A program made the translations under genes and the position numbers. Positions 26,132-41,100 of a stretch of 64,000 nt of DNA are shown in pieces (position 1 is the stretch's first letter; every line of letters starts with the position of its first letter). The stretch comes from Micromussa lordhowensis (lineage: Eukaryota > Cnidaria > Anthozoa > Scleractinia > Lobophylliidae), in NCBI GenBank assembly GCA_964020085.1, contig OZ026602.1, forward strand, positions 29,471,177 through 29,535,176, written 5' to 3'. The notes beneath the pieces are model-generated. The model worked only from the letters and a program-made list of their open reading frames with translations, did not search any database and was not told the origin of the DNA.

Positions 26132-29100
26132 TACACTGCCACCGTATGAACCAGACTCCACTATCAGGCTTTATTGAACTCTCATGATGTTCAGAACTAG
26201 CCACAACCTTGTTGACATTAAAAGTTTACTGATAATTCTTCAGTATTCTGACAATTGCTTAACAAACTGACTCAAAGTTGTTTTTGATCCTTGATTTGCA
26301 TACGACCAGCCATCATCTTCTTCTTTGACGTGAACAATAGAAGACGCGGTAACCATGCGTAACGGATCTCTGATTGGTCAGTTTATCCATAACCAGTCTC
26401 ACTCAGTGTATAAAAGCTGCGCGTTCGCGAGCCCTGGCCACAACTGCTCACAGCCACTTGAGCACTGCAACAAAAAGCAACTGACGAAGGAAACCCACTC
26501 TGTTTCCGAAACCGGTCTTGCAAAAGTAAACAAACAGTTCTTATTAGAACTCTATGGCCACTCTAAACGACGATCTAAGTCGCCGCCAAAACTTTGGATG
26601 TTGAAACACATTACAAGCCTTCAGAAACGTTCCAACATACGCACTTCTCTTCAAGTCGCCCTCTTAGTGTTAAGAAGGGTTTTATTAAAGGAGAAACTTT
26701 GCGTTTACTGAGAACAAACTCGGTTAAAGAAACATTCGAGTTACGGGAGCTAGAATTTCTAACTCCTTTACTCGTGCGAGGTTATCCTAGAGAACTCGCC
26801 GAAAATATTCTAACCGAAATAAAATTCTCATCACGAAACGAGGCACTACAAAACAAAACAAAACCATCCATAAGTGTTTTGCCTTTCATGACGACTTTCA
26901 ACCCAGCTACGCCTAACCTAAAAAAGATTCTTATGAAACACTGGCACTTTATAACTGAGAGCAATAGACTCGGTCAAATATATTCTTGACCTCCAATTGT
27001 CGCGTACAGGAAGGACAAGTCTCTTAAAGACCTTCTGGTCAGAGCTAAAATTCCTTCACACATTTAACAACAACATTTTGGAGTTATAAACGGTAAGGGT
27101 CAAGTGACAATATCACAAAACTTTGACTTAAAACTTTACACTGCCACCGTATGAACCAGACTCCACTATCAGGCTTTATTGAACTCTCATGATGTTCAGA
27201 ACTAGCCACAACCTTGTTGACATTAAAAGTTTACTGATAATTCTTCAGTATTCTGACAATTGCTTAACAAACTGACTCAAAGTTGTTTTTGATCCTTGAT
27301 TTGCATACGACCAGCCATCATCTTCTTCTTTGACGTGAACAATAGAAGACGCGGTAACCATGCGTAACGGATCTCTGATTGGTCAGTTTATCCATAACCA
27401 GTCTCACTCAGTGTATAAAAGCTGCGCGTTCGCGAGCCCTGGCCACAACTGCTCACAGCCACTTGAGCACTGCAACAAAAAGCAACTGACGAAGGAAACC
27501 CACTCTGTTTCCGAAACCGGTCTTGCAAAAGTAAACAAACAGTTCTTATTAGAACTCTATGGCCACTCTAAACGACGATCTAAGTCGCCGCCAAAACTTT
27601 GGATGTTGAAACACATTACAAGCCTTCAGAAACGTTCCAACATACGCACTTCTCTTCAAGTCGCCCTCTTAGTGTTAAGAAGGGTTTTATTAAAGGAGAA
27701 ACTTTGCGTTTACTGAGAACAAACTCGGTTAAAGAAACATTCGAGTTACGGGAGCTAGAATTTCTAACTCCTTTACTCGTGCGAGGTTATCCTAGAGAAC
27801 TCGCCGAAAATATTCTAACCGAAATAAAATTCTCATCACGAAACGAGGCACTACAAAACAAAACAAAACCATCCATAAGTGTTTTGCCTTTCATGACGAC
27901 TTTCAACCCAGCTACGCCTAACCTAAAAAAGATTCTTATGAAACACTGGCACTTTATAACTGAGAGCAATAGACTCGGTCAAATATATTCTTGACCTCCA
28001 ATTGTCGCGTACAGGAAGGACAAGTCTCTTAAAGACCTTCTGGTCAGAGCTAAAATTCCTTCACACATTTAACAACAACATTTTGGAGTTATAAACGGTA
28101 AGGGTCAAGTGACAATATCACAAAACTTTGACTTAAAACTTTACACTGCCACCGTATGAACCAGACTCCACTATCAGGCTTTATTGAACTCTCATGATGT
28201 TCAGAACTAGCCACAACCTTGTTGACATTAAAAGTTTACTGATAATTCTTCAGTATTCTGACAATTGCTTAACAAACTGACTCAAAGTTGTTTTTGATCC
28301 TTGATTTGCATACGACCAGCCATCATCTTCTTCTTTGACGTGAACAATAGAAGACGCGGTAACCATGCGTAACGGATCTCTGATTGGTCAGTTTATCCAT
28401 AACCAGTCTCACTCAGTGTATAAAAGCTGCGCGTTCGCGAGCCCTGGCCACAACTGCTCACAGCCACTTGAGCACTGCAACAAAAAGCAACTGACGAAGG
28501 AAACCCACTCTGTTTCCGAAACCGGTCTTGCAAAAGTAAACAAACAGTTCTTATTAGAACTCTATGGCCACTCTAAACGACGATCTAAGTCGCCGCCAAA
28601 ACTTTGGATGTTGAAACACATTACAAGCCTTCAGAAACGTTCCAACATACGCACTTCTCTTCAAGTCGCCCTCTTAGTGTTAAGAAGGGTTTTATTAAAG
28701 GAGAAACTTTGCGTTTACTGAGAACAAACTCGGTTAAAGAAACATTCGAGTTACGGGAGCTAGAATTTCTAACTCCTTTACTCGTGCGAGGTTATCCTAG
28801 AGAACTCGCCGAAAATATTCTAACCGAAATAAAATTCTCATCACGAAACGAGGCACTACAAAACAAAACAAAACCATCCATAAGTGTTTTGCCTTTCATG
28901 ACGACTTTCAACCCAGCTACGCCTAACCTAAAAAAGATTCTTATGAAACACTGGCACTTTATAACTGAGAGCAATAGACTCGGTCAAATATATTCTTGAC
29001 CTCCAATTGTCGCGTACAGGAAGGACAAGTCTCTTAAAGACCTTCTGGTCAGAGCTAAAATTCCTTCACACATTTAACAACAACATTTTGGAGTTATAAA

Positions 29101-32100
29101 CGGTAAGGGTCAAGTGACAATATCACAAAACTTTGACTTAAAACTTTACACTGCCACCGTATGAACCAGACTCCACTATCAGGCTTTATTGAACTCTCAT
29201 GATGTTCAGAACTAGCCACAACCTTGTTGACATTAAAAGTTTACTGATAATTCTTCAGTATTCTGACAATTGCTTAACAAACTGACTCAAAGTTGTTTTT
29301 GATCCTTGATTTGCATACGACCAGCCATCATCTTCTTCTTTGACGTGAACAATAGAAGACGCGGTAACCATGCGTAACGGATCTCTGATTGGTCAGTTTA
29401 TCCATAACCAGTCTCACTCAGTGTATAAAAGCTGCGCGTTCGCGAGCCCTGGCCACAACTGCTCACAGCCACTTGAGCACTGCAACAAAAAGCAACTGAC
29501 GAAGGAAACCCACTCTGTTTCCGAAACCGGTCTTGCAAAAGTAAACAAACAGTTCTTATTAGAACTCTATGGCCACTCTAAACGACGATCTAAGTCGCCG
29601 CCAAAACTTTGGATGTTGAAACACATTACAAGCCTTCAGAAACGTTCCAACATACGCACTTCTCTTCAAGTCGCCCTCTTAGTGTTAAGAAGGGTTTTAT
29701 TAAAGGAGAAACTTTGCGTTTACTGAGAACAAACTCGGTTAAAGAAACATTCGAGTTACGGGAGCTAGAATTTCTAACTCCTTTACTCGTGCGAGGTTAT
29801 CCTAGAGAACTCGCCGAAAATATTCTAACCGAAATAAAATTCTCATCACGAAACGAGGCACTACAAAACAAAACAAAACCATCCATAAGTGTTTTGCCTT
29901 TCATGACGACTTTCAACCCAGCTACGCCTAACCTAAAAAAGATTCTTATGAAACACTGGCACTTTATAACTGAGAGCAATAGACTCGGTCAAATATATTC
30001 TTGACCTCCAATTGTCGCGTACAGGAAGGACAAGTCTCTTAAAGACCTTCTGGTCAGAGCTAAAATTCCTTCACACATTTAACAACAACATTTTGGAGTT
30101 ATAAACGGTAAGGGTCAAGTGACAATATCACAAAACTTTGACTTAAAACTTTACACTGCCACCGTATGAACCAGACTCCACTATCAGGCTTTATTGAACT
30201 CTCATGATGTTCAGAACTAGCCACAACCTTGTTGACATTAAAAGTTTACTGATAATTCTTCAGTATTCTGACAATTGCTTAACAAACTGACTCAAAGTTG
30301 TTTTTGATCCTTGATTTGCATACGACCAGCCATCATCTTCTTCTTTGACGTGAACAATAGAAGACGCGGTAACCATGCGTAACGGATCTCTGATTGGTCA
30401 GTTTATCCATAACCAGTCTCACTCAGTGTATAAAAGCTGCGCGTTCGCGAGCCCTGGCCACAACTGCTCACAGCCACTTGAGCACTGCAACAAAAAGCAA
30501 CTGACGAAGGAAACCCACTCTGTTTCCGAAACCGGTCTTGCAAAAGTAAACAAACAGTTCTTATTAGAACTCTATGGCCACTCTAAACGACGATCTAAGT
30601 CGCCGCCAAAACTTTGGATGTTGAAACACATTACAAGCCTTCAGAAACGTTCCAACATACGCACTTCTCTTCAAGTCGCCCTCTTAGTGTTAAGAAGGGT
30701 TTTATTAAAGGAGAAACTTTGCGTTTACTGAGAACAAACTCGGTTAAAGAAACATTCGAGTTACGGGAGCTAGAATTTCTAACTCCTTTACTCGTGCGAG
30801 GTTATCCTAGAGAACTCGCCGAAAATATTCTAACCGAAATAAAATTCTCATCACGAAACGAGGCACTACAAAACAAAACAAAACCATCCATAAGTGTTTT
30901 GCCTTTCATGACGACTTTCAACCCAGCTACGCCTAACCTAAAAAAGATTCTTATGAAACACTGGCACTTTATAACTGAGAGCAATAGACTCGGTCAAATA
31001 TATTCTTGACCTCCAATTGTCGCGTACAGGAAGGACAAGTCTCTTAAAGACCTTCTGGTCAGAGCTAAAATTCCTTCACACATTTAACAACAACATTTTG
31101 GAGTTATAAACGGTAAGGGTCAAGTGACAATATCACAAAACTTTGACTTAAAACTTTACACTGCCACCGTATGAACCAGATTCCACTATCAGGCTTTATT
31201 GAACTCTCATGATGTTCAGAACTAGCCACAACCTTGTTGACATTAAAAGTTTACTGATAATTCTTCAGTATTCTGACAATTGCTTAACAAACTGACTCAA
31301 AGTTGTTTTTGATCCTTGATTTGCATACGACCAGCCATCATCTTCTTCTTTGACGTGAACAATAGAAGACGCGGTAACCATGCGTAACGGATCTCTGATT
31401 GGTCAGTTTATCCATAACCAGTCTCACTCAGTGTATAAAAGCTGCGCGTTCGCGAGCCCTGGCCACAACTGCTCACAGCCACTTGAGCACTGCAACAAAA
31501 AGCAACTGACGAAGGAAACCCACTCTGTTTCCGAAACCGGTCTTGCAAAAGTAAACAAACAGTTCTTATTAGAACTCTATGGCCACTCTAAACGACGATC
31601 TAAGTCGCCGCCAAAACTTTGGATGTTGAAACACATTACAAGCCTTCAGAAACGTTCCAACATACGCACTTCTCTTCAAGTCGCCCTCTTAGTGTTAAGA
31701 AGGGTTTTATTAAAGGAGAAACTTTGCGTTTACTGAGAACAAACTCGGTTAAAGAAACATTCGAGTTACGGGAGCTAGAATTTCTAACTCCTTTACTCGT
31801 GCGAGGTTATCCTAGAGAACTCGCCGAAAATATTCTAACCGAAATAAAATTCTCATCACGAAACGAGGCACTACAAAACAAAACAAAACCATCCATAAGT
31901 GTTTTGCCTTTCATGACGACTTTCAACCCAGCTACGCCTAACCTAAAAAAGATTCTTATGAAACACTGGCACTTTATAACTGAGAGCAATAGACTCGGTC
32001 AAATATATTCTTGACCTCCAATTGTCGCGTACAGGAAGGACAAGCCTCTTAAAGACCTTCTGGTCAGAGCTAAAATTCCTTCACACATTTAACAACAACA

Positions 32101-35100
32101 TTTTGGAGTTATAAACGGTAAGGGTCAAGTGACAATATCACAAAACTTTGACTTAAAACTTTACACTGCCACCGTATGAACCAGACTCCACTATCAGGCT
32201 TTATTGAACTCTCATGATGTTCAGAACTAGCCACAACCTTGTTGACATTAAAAGTTTACTGATAATTCTTCAGTATTCTGACAATTGCTTAACAAACTGA
32301 CTCAAAGTTGTTTTTGATCCTTGATTTGCATACGACCAGCCATCATCTTCTTCTTTGACGTGAACAATAGAAGACGCGGTAACCATGCGTAACGGATCTC
32401 TGATTGGTCAGTTTATCCATAACCAGTCTCACTCAGTGTATAAAAGCTGCGCGTTCGCGAGCCCTGGCCACAACTGCTCACAGCCACTTGAGCACTGCAA
32501 CAAAAAGCAACTGACGAAGGAAACCCACTCTGTTTCCGAAACCGGTCTTGCAAAAGTAAACAAACAGTTCTTATTAGAACTCTATGGCCACTCTAAACGA
32601 CGATCTAAGTCGCCGCCAAAACTTTGGATGTTGAAACACATTACAAGCCTTCAGAAACGTTCCAACATACGCACTTCTCTTCAAGTCGCCCTCTTAGTGT
32701 TAAGAAGGGTTTTATTAAAGGAGAAACTTTGCGTTTACTGAGAACAAACTCGGTTAAAGAAACATTCGAGTTACGGGAGCTAGAATTTCTAACTCCTTTA
32801 CTCGTGCGAGGTTATCCTAGAGAACTCGCCGAAAATATTCTAACCGAAATAAAATTCTCATCACGAAACGAGGCACTACAAAACAAAACAAAACCATCCA
32901 TAAGTGTTTTGCCTTTCATGACGACTTTCAACCCAGCTACGCCTAACCTAAAAAAGATTCTTATGAAACACTGGCACTTTATAACTGAGAGCAATAGACT
33001 CGGTCAAATATATTCTTGACCTCCAATTGTCGCGTACAGGAAGGACAAGTCTCTTAAAGACCTTCTGGTCAGAGCTAAAATTCCTTCACACATTTAACAA
33101 CAACATTTTGGAGTTATAAACGGTAAGGGTCAAGTGACAATATCACAAAACTTTGACTTAAAACTTTACACTGCCACCGTATGAACCAGACTCCACTATC
33201 AGGCTTTATTGAACTCTCATGATGTTCAGAACTAGCCACAACCTTGTTGACATTAAAAGTTTACTGATAATTCTTCAGTATTCTGACAATTGCTTAACAA
33301 ACTGACTCAAAGTTGTTTTTGATCCTTGATTTGCATACGACCAGCCATCATCTTCTTCTTTGACGTGAACAATAGAAGACGCGGTAACCATGCGTAACGG
33401 ATCTCTGATTGGTCAGTTTATCCATAACCAGTCTCACTCAGTGTATAAAAGCTGCGCGTTCGCGAGCCCTGGCCACAACTGCTCACAGCCACTTGAGCAC
33501 TGCAACAAAAAGCAACTGACGAAGGAAACCCACTCTGTTTCCGAAACCGGTCTTGCAAAAGTAAACAAACAGTTCTTATTAGAACTCTATGGCCACTCTA
33601 AACGACGATCTAAGTCGCCGCCAAAACTTTGGATGTTGAAACACATTACAAGCCTTCAGAAACGTTCCAACATACGCACTTCTCTTCAAGTCGCCCTCTT
33701 AGTGTTAAGAAGGGTTTTATTAAAGGAGAAACTTTGCGTTTACTGAGAACAAACTCGGTTAAAGAAACATTCGAGTTACGGGAGCTAGAATTTCTAACTC
33801 CTTTACTCGTGCGAGGTTATCCTAGAGAACTCGCCGAAAATATTCTAACCGAAATAAAATTCTCATCACGAAACGAGGCACTACAAAACAAAACAAAACC
33901 ATCCATAAGTGTTTTGCCTTTCATGACGACTTTCAACCCAGCTACGCCTAACCTAAAAAAGATTCTTATGAAACACTGGCACTTTATAACTGAGAGCAAT
34001 AGACTCGGTCAAATATATTCTTGACCTCCAATTGTCGCGTACAGGAAGGACAAGTCTCTTAAAGACCTTCTGGTCAGAGCTAAAATTCCTTCACACATTT
34101 AACAACAACATTTTGGAGTTATAAACGGTAAGGGTCAAGTGACAATATCACAAAACTTTGACTTAAAACTTTACACTGCCACCGTATGAACCAGACTCCA
34201 CTATCAGGCTTTATTGAACTCTCATGATGTTCAGAACTAGCCACAACCTTGTTGACATTAAAAGTTTACTGATAATTCTTCAGTATTCTGACAATTGCTT
34301 AACAAACTGACTCAAAGTTGTTTTTGATCCTTGATTTGCATACGACCAGCCATCATCTTCTTCTTTGACGTGAACAATAGAAGACGCGGTAACCATGCGT
34401 AACGGATCTCTGATTGGTCAGTTTATCCATAACCAGTCTCACTCAGTGTATAAAAGCTGCGCGTTCGCGAGCCCTGGCCACAACTGCTCACAGCCACTTG
34501 AGCACTGCAACAAAAAGCAACTGACGAAGGAAACCCACTCTGTTTCCGAAACCGGTCTTGCAAAAGTAAACAAACAGTTCTTATTAGAACTCTATGGCCA
34601 CTCTAAACGACGATCTAAGTCGCCGCCAAAACTTTGGATGTTGAAACACATTACAAGCCTTCAGAAACGTTCCAACATACGCACTTCTCTTCAAGTCGCC
34701 CTCTTAGTGTTAAGAAGGGTTTTATTAAAGGAGAAACTTTGCGTTTACTGAGAACAAACTCGGTTAAAGAAACATTCGAGTTACGGGAGCTAGAATTTCT
34801 AACTCCTTTACTCGTGCGAGGTTATCCTAGAGAACTCGCCGAAAATATTCTAACCGAAATAAAATTCTCATCACGAAACGAGGCACTACAAAACAAAACA
34901 AAACCATCCATAAGTGTTTTGCCTTTCATGACGACTTTCAACCCAGCTACGCCTAACCTAAAAAAGATTCTTATGAAACACTGGCACTTTATAACTGAGA
35001 GCAATAGACTCGGTCAAATATATTCTTGACCTCCAATTGTCGCGTACAGGAAGGACAAGTCTCTTAAAGACCTTCTGGTCAGAGCTAAAATTCCTTCACA

Positions 35101-38100
35101 CATTTAACAACAACATTTTGGAGTTATAAACGGTAAGGGTCAAGTGACAATATCACAAAACTTTGACTTAAAACTTTACACTGCCACCGTATGAACCAGA
35201 CTCCACTATCAGGCTTTATTGAACTCTCATGATGTTCAGAACTAGCCACAACCTTGTTGACATTAAAAGTTTACTGATAATTCTTCAGTATTCTGACAAT
35301 TGCTTAACAAACTGACTCAAAGTTGTTTTTGATCCTTGATTTGCATACGACCAGCCATCATCTTCTTCTTTGACGTGAACAATAGAAGACGCGGTAACCA
35401 TGCGTAACGGATCTCTGATTGGTCAGTTTATCCATAACCAGTCTCACTCAGTGTATAAAAGCTGCGCGTTCGCGAGCCCTGGCCACAACTGCTCACAGCC
35501 ACTTGAGCACTGCAACAAAAAGCAACTGACGAAGGAAACCCACTCTGTTTCCGAAACCGGTCTTGCAAAAGTAAACAAACAGTTCTTATTAGAACTCTAT
35601 GGCCACTCTAAACGACGATCTAAGTCGCCGCCAAAACTTTGGATGTTGAAACACATTACAAGCCTTCAGAAACGTTCCAACATACGCACTTCTCTTCAAG
35701 TCGCCCTCTTAGTGTTAAGAAGGGTTTTATTAAAGGAGAAACTTTGCGTTTACTGAGAACAAACTCGGTTAAAGAAACATTCGAGTTACGGGAGCTAGAA
35801 TTTCTAACTCCTTTACTCGTGCGAGGTTATCCTAGAGAACTCGCCGAAAATATTCTAACCGAAATAAAATTCTCATCACGAAACGAGGCACTACAAAACA
35901 AAACAAAACCATCCATAAGTGTTTTGCCTTTCATGACGACTTTCAACCCAGCTACGCCTAACCTAAAAAAGATTCTTATGAAACACTGGCACTTTATAAC
36001 TGAGAGCAATAGACTCGGTCAAATATATTCTTGACCTCCAATTGTCGCGTACAGGAAGGACAAGTCTCTTAAAGACCTTCTGGTCAGAGCTAAAATTCCT
36101 TCACACATTTAACAACAACATTTTGGAGTTATAAACGGTAAGGGTCAAGTGACAATATCACAAAACTTTGACTTAAAACTTTACACTGCCACCGTATGAA
36201 CCAGATTCCACTATCAGGCTTTATTGAACTCTCATGATGTTCAGAACTAGCCACAACCTTGTTGACATTAAAAGTTTACTGATAATTCTTCAGTATTCTG
36301 ACAATTGCTTAACAAACTGACTCAAAGTTGTTTTTGATCCTTGATTTGCATACGACCAGCCATCATCTTCTTCTTTGACGTGAACAATAGAAGACGCGGT
36401 AACCATGCGTAACGGATCTCTGATTGGTCAGTTTATCCATAACCAGTCTCACTCAGTGTATAAAAGCTGCGCGTTCGCGAGCCCTGGCCACAACTGCTCA
36501 CAGCCACTTGAGCACTGCAACAAAAAGCAACTGACGAAGGAAACCCACTCTGTTTCCGAAACCGGTCTTGCAAAAGTAAACAAACAGTTCTTATTAGAAC
36601 TCTATGGCCACTCTAAACGACGATCTAAGTCGCCGCCAAAACTTTGGATGTTGAAACACATTACAAGCCTTCAGAAACGTTCCAACATACGCACTTCTCT
36701 TCAAGTCGCCCTCTTAGTGTTAAGAAGGGTTTTATTAAAGGAGAAACTTTGCGTTTACTGAGAACAAACTCGGTTAAAGAAACATTCGAGTTACGGGAGC
36801 TAGAATTTCTAACTCCTTTACTCGTGCGAGGTTATCCTAGAGAACTCGCCGAAAATATTCTAACCGAAATAAAATTCTCATCACGAAACGAGGCACTACA
36901 AAACAAAACAAAACCATCCATAAGTGTTTTGCCTTTCATGACGACTTTCAACCCAGCTACGCCTAACCTAAAAAAGATTCTTATGAAACACTGGCACTTT
37001 ATAACTGAGAGCAATAGACTCGGTCAAATATATTCTTGACCTCCAATTGTCGCGTACAGGAAGGACAAGCCTCTTAAAGACCTTCTGGTCAGAGCTAAAA
37101 TTCCTTCACACATTTAACAACAACATTTTGGAGTTATAAACGGTAAGGGTCAAGTGACAATATCACAAAACTTTGACTTAAAACTTTACACTGCCACCGT
37201 ATGAACCAGACTCCACTATCAGGCTTTATTGAACTCTCATGATGTTCAGAACTAGCCACAACCTTGTTGACATTAAAAGTTTACTGATAATTCTTCAGTA
37301 TTCTGACAATTGCTTAACAAACTGACTCAAAGTTGTTTTTGATCCTTGATTTGCATACGACCAGCCATCATCTTCTTCTTTGACGTGAACAATAGAAGAC
37401 GCGGTAACCATGCGTAACGGATCTCTGATTGGTCAGTTTATCCATAACCAGTCTCACTCAGTGTATAAAAGCTGCGCGTTCGCGAGCCCTGGCCACAACT
37501 GCTCACAGCCACTTGAGCACTGCAACAAAAAGCAACTGACGAAGGAAACCCACTCTGTTTCCGAAACCGGTCTTGCAAAAGTAAACAAACAGTTCTTATT
37601 AGAACTCTATGGCCACTCTAAACGACGATCTAAGTCGCCGCCAAAACTTTGGATGTTGAAACACATTACAAGCCTTCAGAAACGTTCCAACATACGCACT
37701 TCTCTTCAAGTCGCCCTCTTAGTGTTAAGAAGGGTTTTATTAAAGGAGAAACTTTGCGTTTACTGAGAACAAACTCGGTTAAAGAAACATTCGAGTTACG
37801 GGAGCTAGAATTTCTAACTCCTTTACTCGTGCGAGGTTATCCTAGAGAACTCGCCGAAAATATTCTAACCGAAATAAAATTCTCATCACGAAACGAGGCA
37901 CTACAAAACAAAACAAAACCATCCATAAGTGTTTTGCCTTTCATGACGACTTTCAACCCAGCTACGCCTAACCTAAAAAAGATTCTTATGAAACACTGGC
38001 ACTTTATAACTGAGAGCAATAGACTCGGTCAAATATATTCTTGACCTCCAATTGTCGCGTACAGGAAGGACAAGTCTCTTAAAGACCTTCTGGTCAGAGC

Positions 38101-41100
38101 TAAAATTCCTTCACACATTTAACAACAACATTTTGGAGTTATAAACGGTAAGGGTCAAGTGACAATATCACAAAACTTTGACTTAAAACTTTACACTGCC
38201 ACCGTATGAACCAGACTCCACTATCAGGCTTTATTGAACTCTCATGATGTTCAGAACTAGCCACAACCTTGTTGACATTAAAAGTTTACTGATAATTCTT
38301 CAGTATTCTGACAATTGCTTAACAAACTGACTCAAAGTTGTTTTTGATCCTTGATTTGCATACGACCAGCCATCATCTTCTTCTTTGACGTGAACAATAG
38401 AAGACGCGGTAACCATGCGTAACGGATCTCTGATTGGTCAGTTTATCCATAACCAGTCTCACTCAGTGTATAAAAGCTGCGCGTTCGCGAGCCCTGGCCA
38501 CAACTGCTCACAGCCACTTGAGCACTGCAACAAAAAGCAACTGACGAAGGAAACCCACTCTGTTTCCGAAACCGGTCTTGCAAAAGTAAACAAACAGTTC
38601 TTATTAGAACTCTATGGCCACTCTAAACGACGATCTAAGTCGCCGCCAAAACTTTGGATGTTGAAACACATTACAAGCCTTCAGAAACGTTCCAACATAC
38701 GCACTTCTCTTCAAGTCGCCCTCTTAGTGTTAAGAAGGGTTTTATTAAAGGAGAAACTTTGCGTTTACTGAGAACAAACTCGGTTAAAGAAACATTCGAG
38801 TTACGGGAGCTAGAATTTCTAACTCCTTTACTCGTGCGAGGTTATCCTAGAGAACTCGCCGAAAATATTCTAACCGAAATAAAATTCTCATCACGAAACG
38901 AGGCACTACAAAACAAAACAAAACCATCCATAAGTGTTTTGCCTTTCATGACGACTTTCAACCCAGCTACGCCTAACCTAAAAAAGATTCTTATGAAACA
39001 CTGGCACTTTATAACTGAGAGCAATAGACTCGGTCAAATATATTCTTGACCTCCAATTGTCGCGTACAGGAAGGACAAGTCTCTTAAAGACCTTCTGGTC
39101 AGAGCTAAAATTCCTTCACACATTTAACAACAACATTTTGGAGTTATAAACGGTAAGGGTCAAGTGACAATATCACAAAACTTTGACTTAAAACTTTACA
39201 CTGCCACCGTATGAACCAGACTCCACTATCAGGCTTTATTGAACTCTCATGATGTTCAGAACTAGCCACAACCTTGTTGACATTAAAAGTTTACTGATAA
39301 TTCTTCAGTATTCTGACAATTGCTTAACAAACTGACTCAAAGTTGTTTTTGATCCTTGATTTGCATACGACCAGCCATCATCTTCTTCTTTGACGTGAAC
39401 AATAGAAGACGCGGTAACCATGCGTAACGGATCTCTGATTGGTCAGTTTATCCATAACCAGTCTCACTCAGTGTATAAAAGCTGCGCGTTCGCGAGCCCT
39501 GGCCACAACTGCTCACAGCCACTTGAGCACTGCAACAAAAAGCAACTGACGAAGGAAACCCACTCTGTTTCCGAAACCGGTCTTGCAAAAGTAAACAAAC
39601 AGTTCTTATTAGAACTCTATGGCCACTCTAAACGACGATCTAAGTCGCCGCCAAAACTTTGGATGTTGAAACACATTACAAGCCTTCAGAAACGTTCCAA
39701 CATACGCACTTCTCTTCAAGTCGCCCTCTTAGTGTTAAGAAGGGTTTTATTAAAGGAGAAACTTTGCGTTTACTGAGAACAAACTCGGTTAAAGAAACAT
39801 TCGAGTTACGGGAGCTAGAATTTCTAACTCCTTTACTCGTGCGAGGTTATCCTAGAGAACTCGCCGAAAATATTCTAACCGAAATAAAATTCTCATCACG
39901 AAACGAGGCACTACAAAACAAAACAAAACCATCCATAAGTGTTTTGCCTTTCATGACGACTTTCAACCCAGCTACGCCTAACCTAAAAAAGATTCTTATG
40001 AAACACTGGCACTTTATAACTGAGAGCAATAGACTCGGTCAAATATATTCTTGACCTCCAATTGTCGCGTACAGGAAGGACAAGTCTCTTAAAGACCTTC
40101 TGGTCAGAGCTAAAATTCCTTCACACATTTAACAACAACATTTTGGAGTTATAAACGGTAAGGGTCAAGTGACAATATCACAAAACTTTGACTTAAAACT
40201 TTACACTGCCACCGTATGAACCAGACTCCACTATCAGGCTTTATTGAACTCTCATGATGTTCAGAACTAGCCACAACCTTGTTGACATTAAAAGTTTACT
40301 GATAATTCTTCAGTATTCTGACAATTGCTTAACAAACTGACTCAAAGTTGTTTTTGATCCTTGATTTGCATACGACCAGCCATCATCTTCTTCTTTGACG
40401 TGAACAATAGAAGACGCGGTAACCATGCGTAACGGATCTCTGATTGGTCAGTTTATCCATAACCAGTCTCACTCAGTGTATAAAAGCTGCGCGTTCGCGA
40501 GCCCTGGCCACAACTGCTCACAGCCACTTGAGCACTGCAACAAAAAGCAACTGACGAAGGAAACCCACTCTGTTTCCGAAACCGGTCTTGCAAAAGTAAA
40601 CAAACAGTTCTTATTAGAACTCTATGGCCACTCTAAACGACGATCTAAGTCGCCGCCAAAACTTTGGATGTTGAAACACATTACAAGCCTTCAGAAACGT
40701 TCCAACATACGCACTTCTCTTCAAGTCGCCCTCTTAGTGTTAAGAAGGGTTTTATTAAAGGAGAAACTTTGCGTTTACTGAGAACAAACTCGGTTAAAGA
40801 AACATTCGAGTTACGGGAGCTAGAATTTCTAACTCCTTTACTCGTGCGAGGTTATCCTAGAGAACTCGCCGAAAATATTCTAACCGAAATAAAATTCTCA
40901 TCACGAAACGAGGCACTACAAAACAAAACAAAACCATCCATAAGTGTTTTGCCTTTCATGACGACTTTCAACCCAGCTACGCCTAACCTAAAAAAGATTC
41001 TTATGAAACACTGGCACTTTATAACTGAGAGCAATAGACTCGGTCAAATATATTCTTGACCTCCAATTGTCGCGTACAGGAAGGACAAGTCTCTTAAAGA

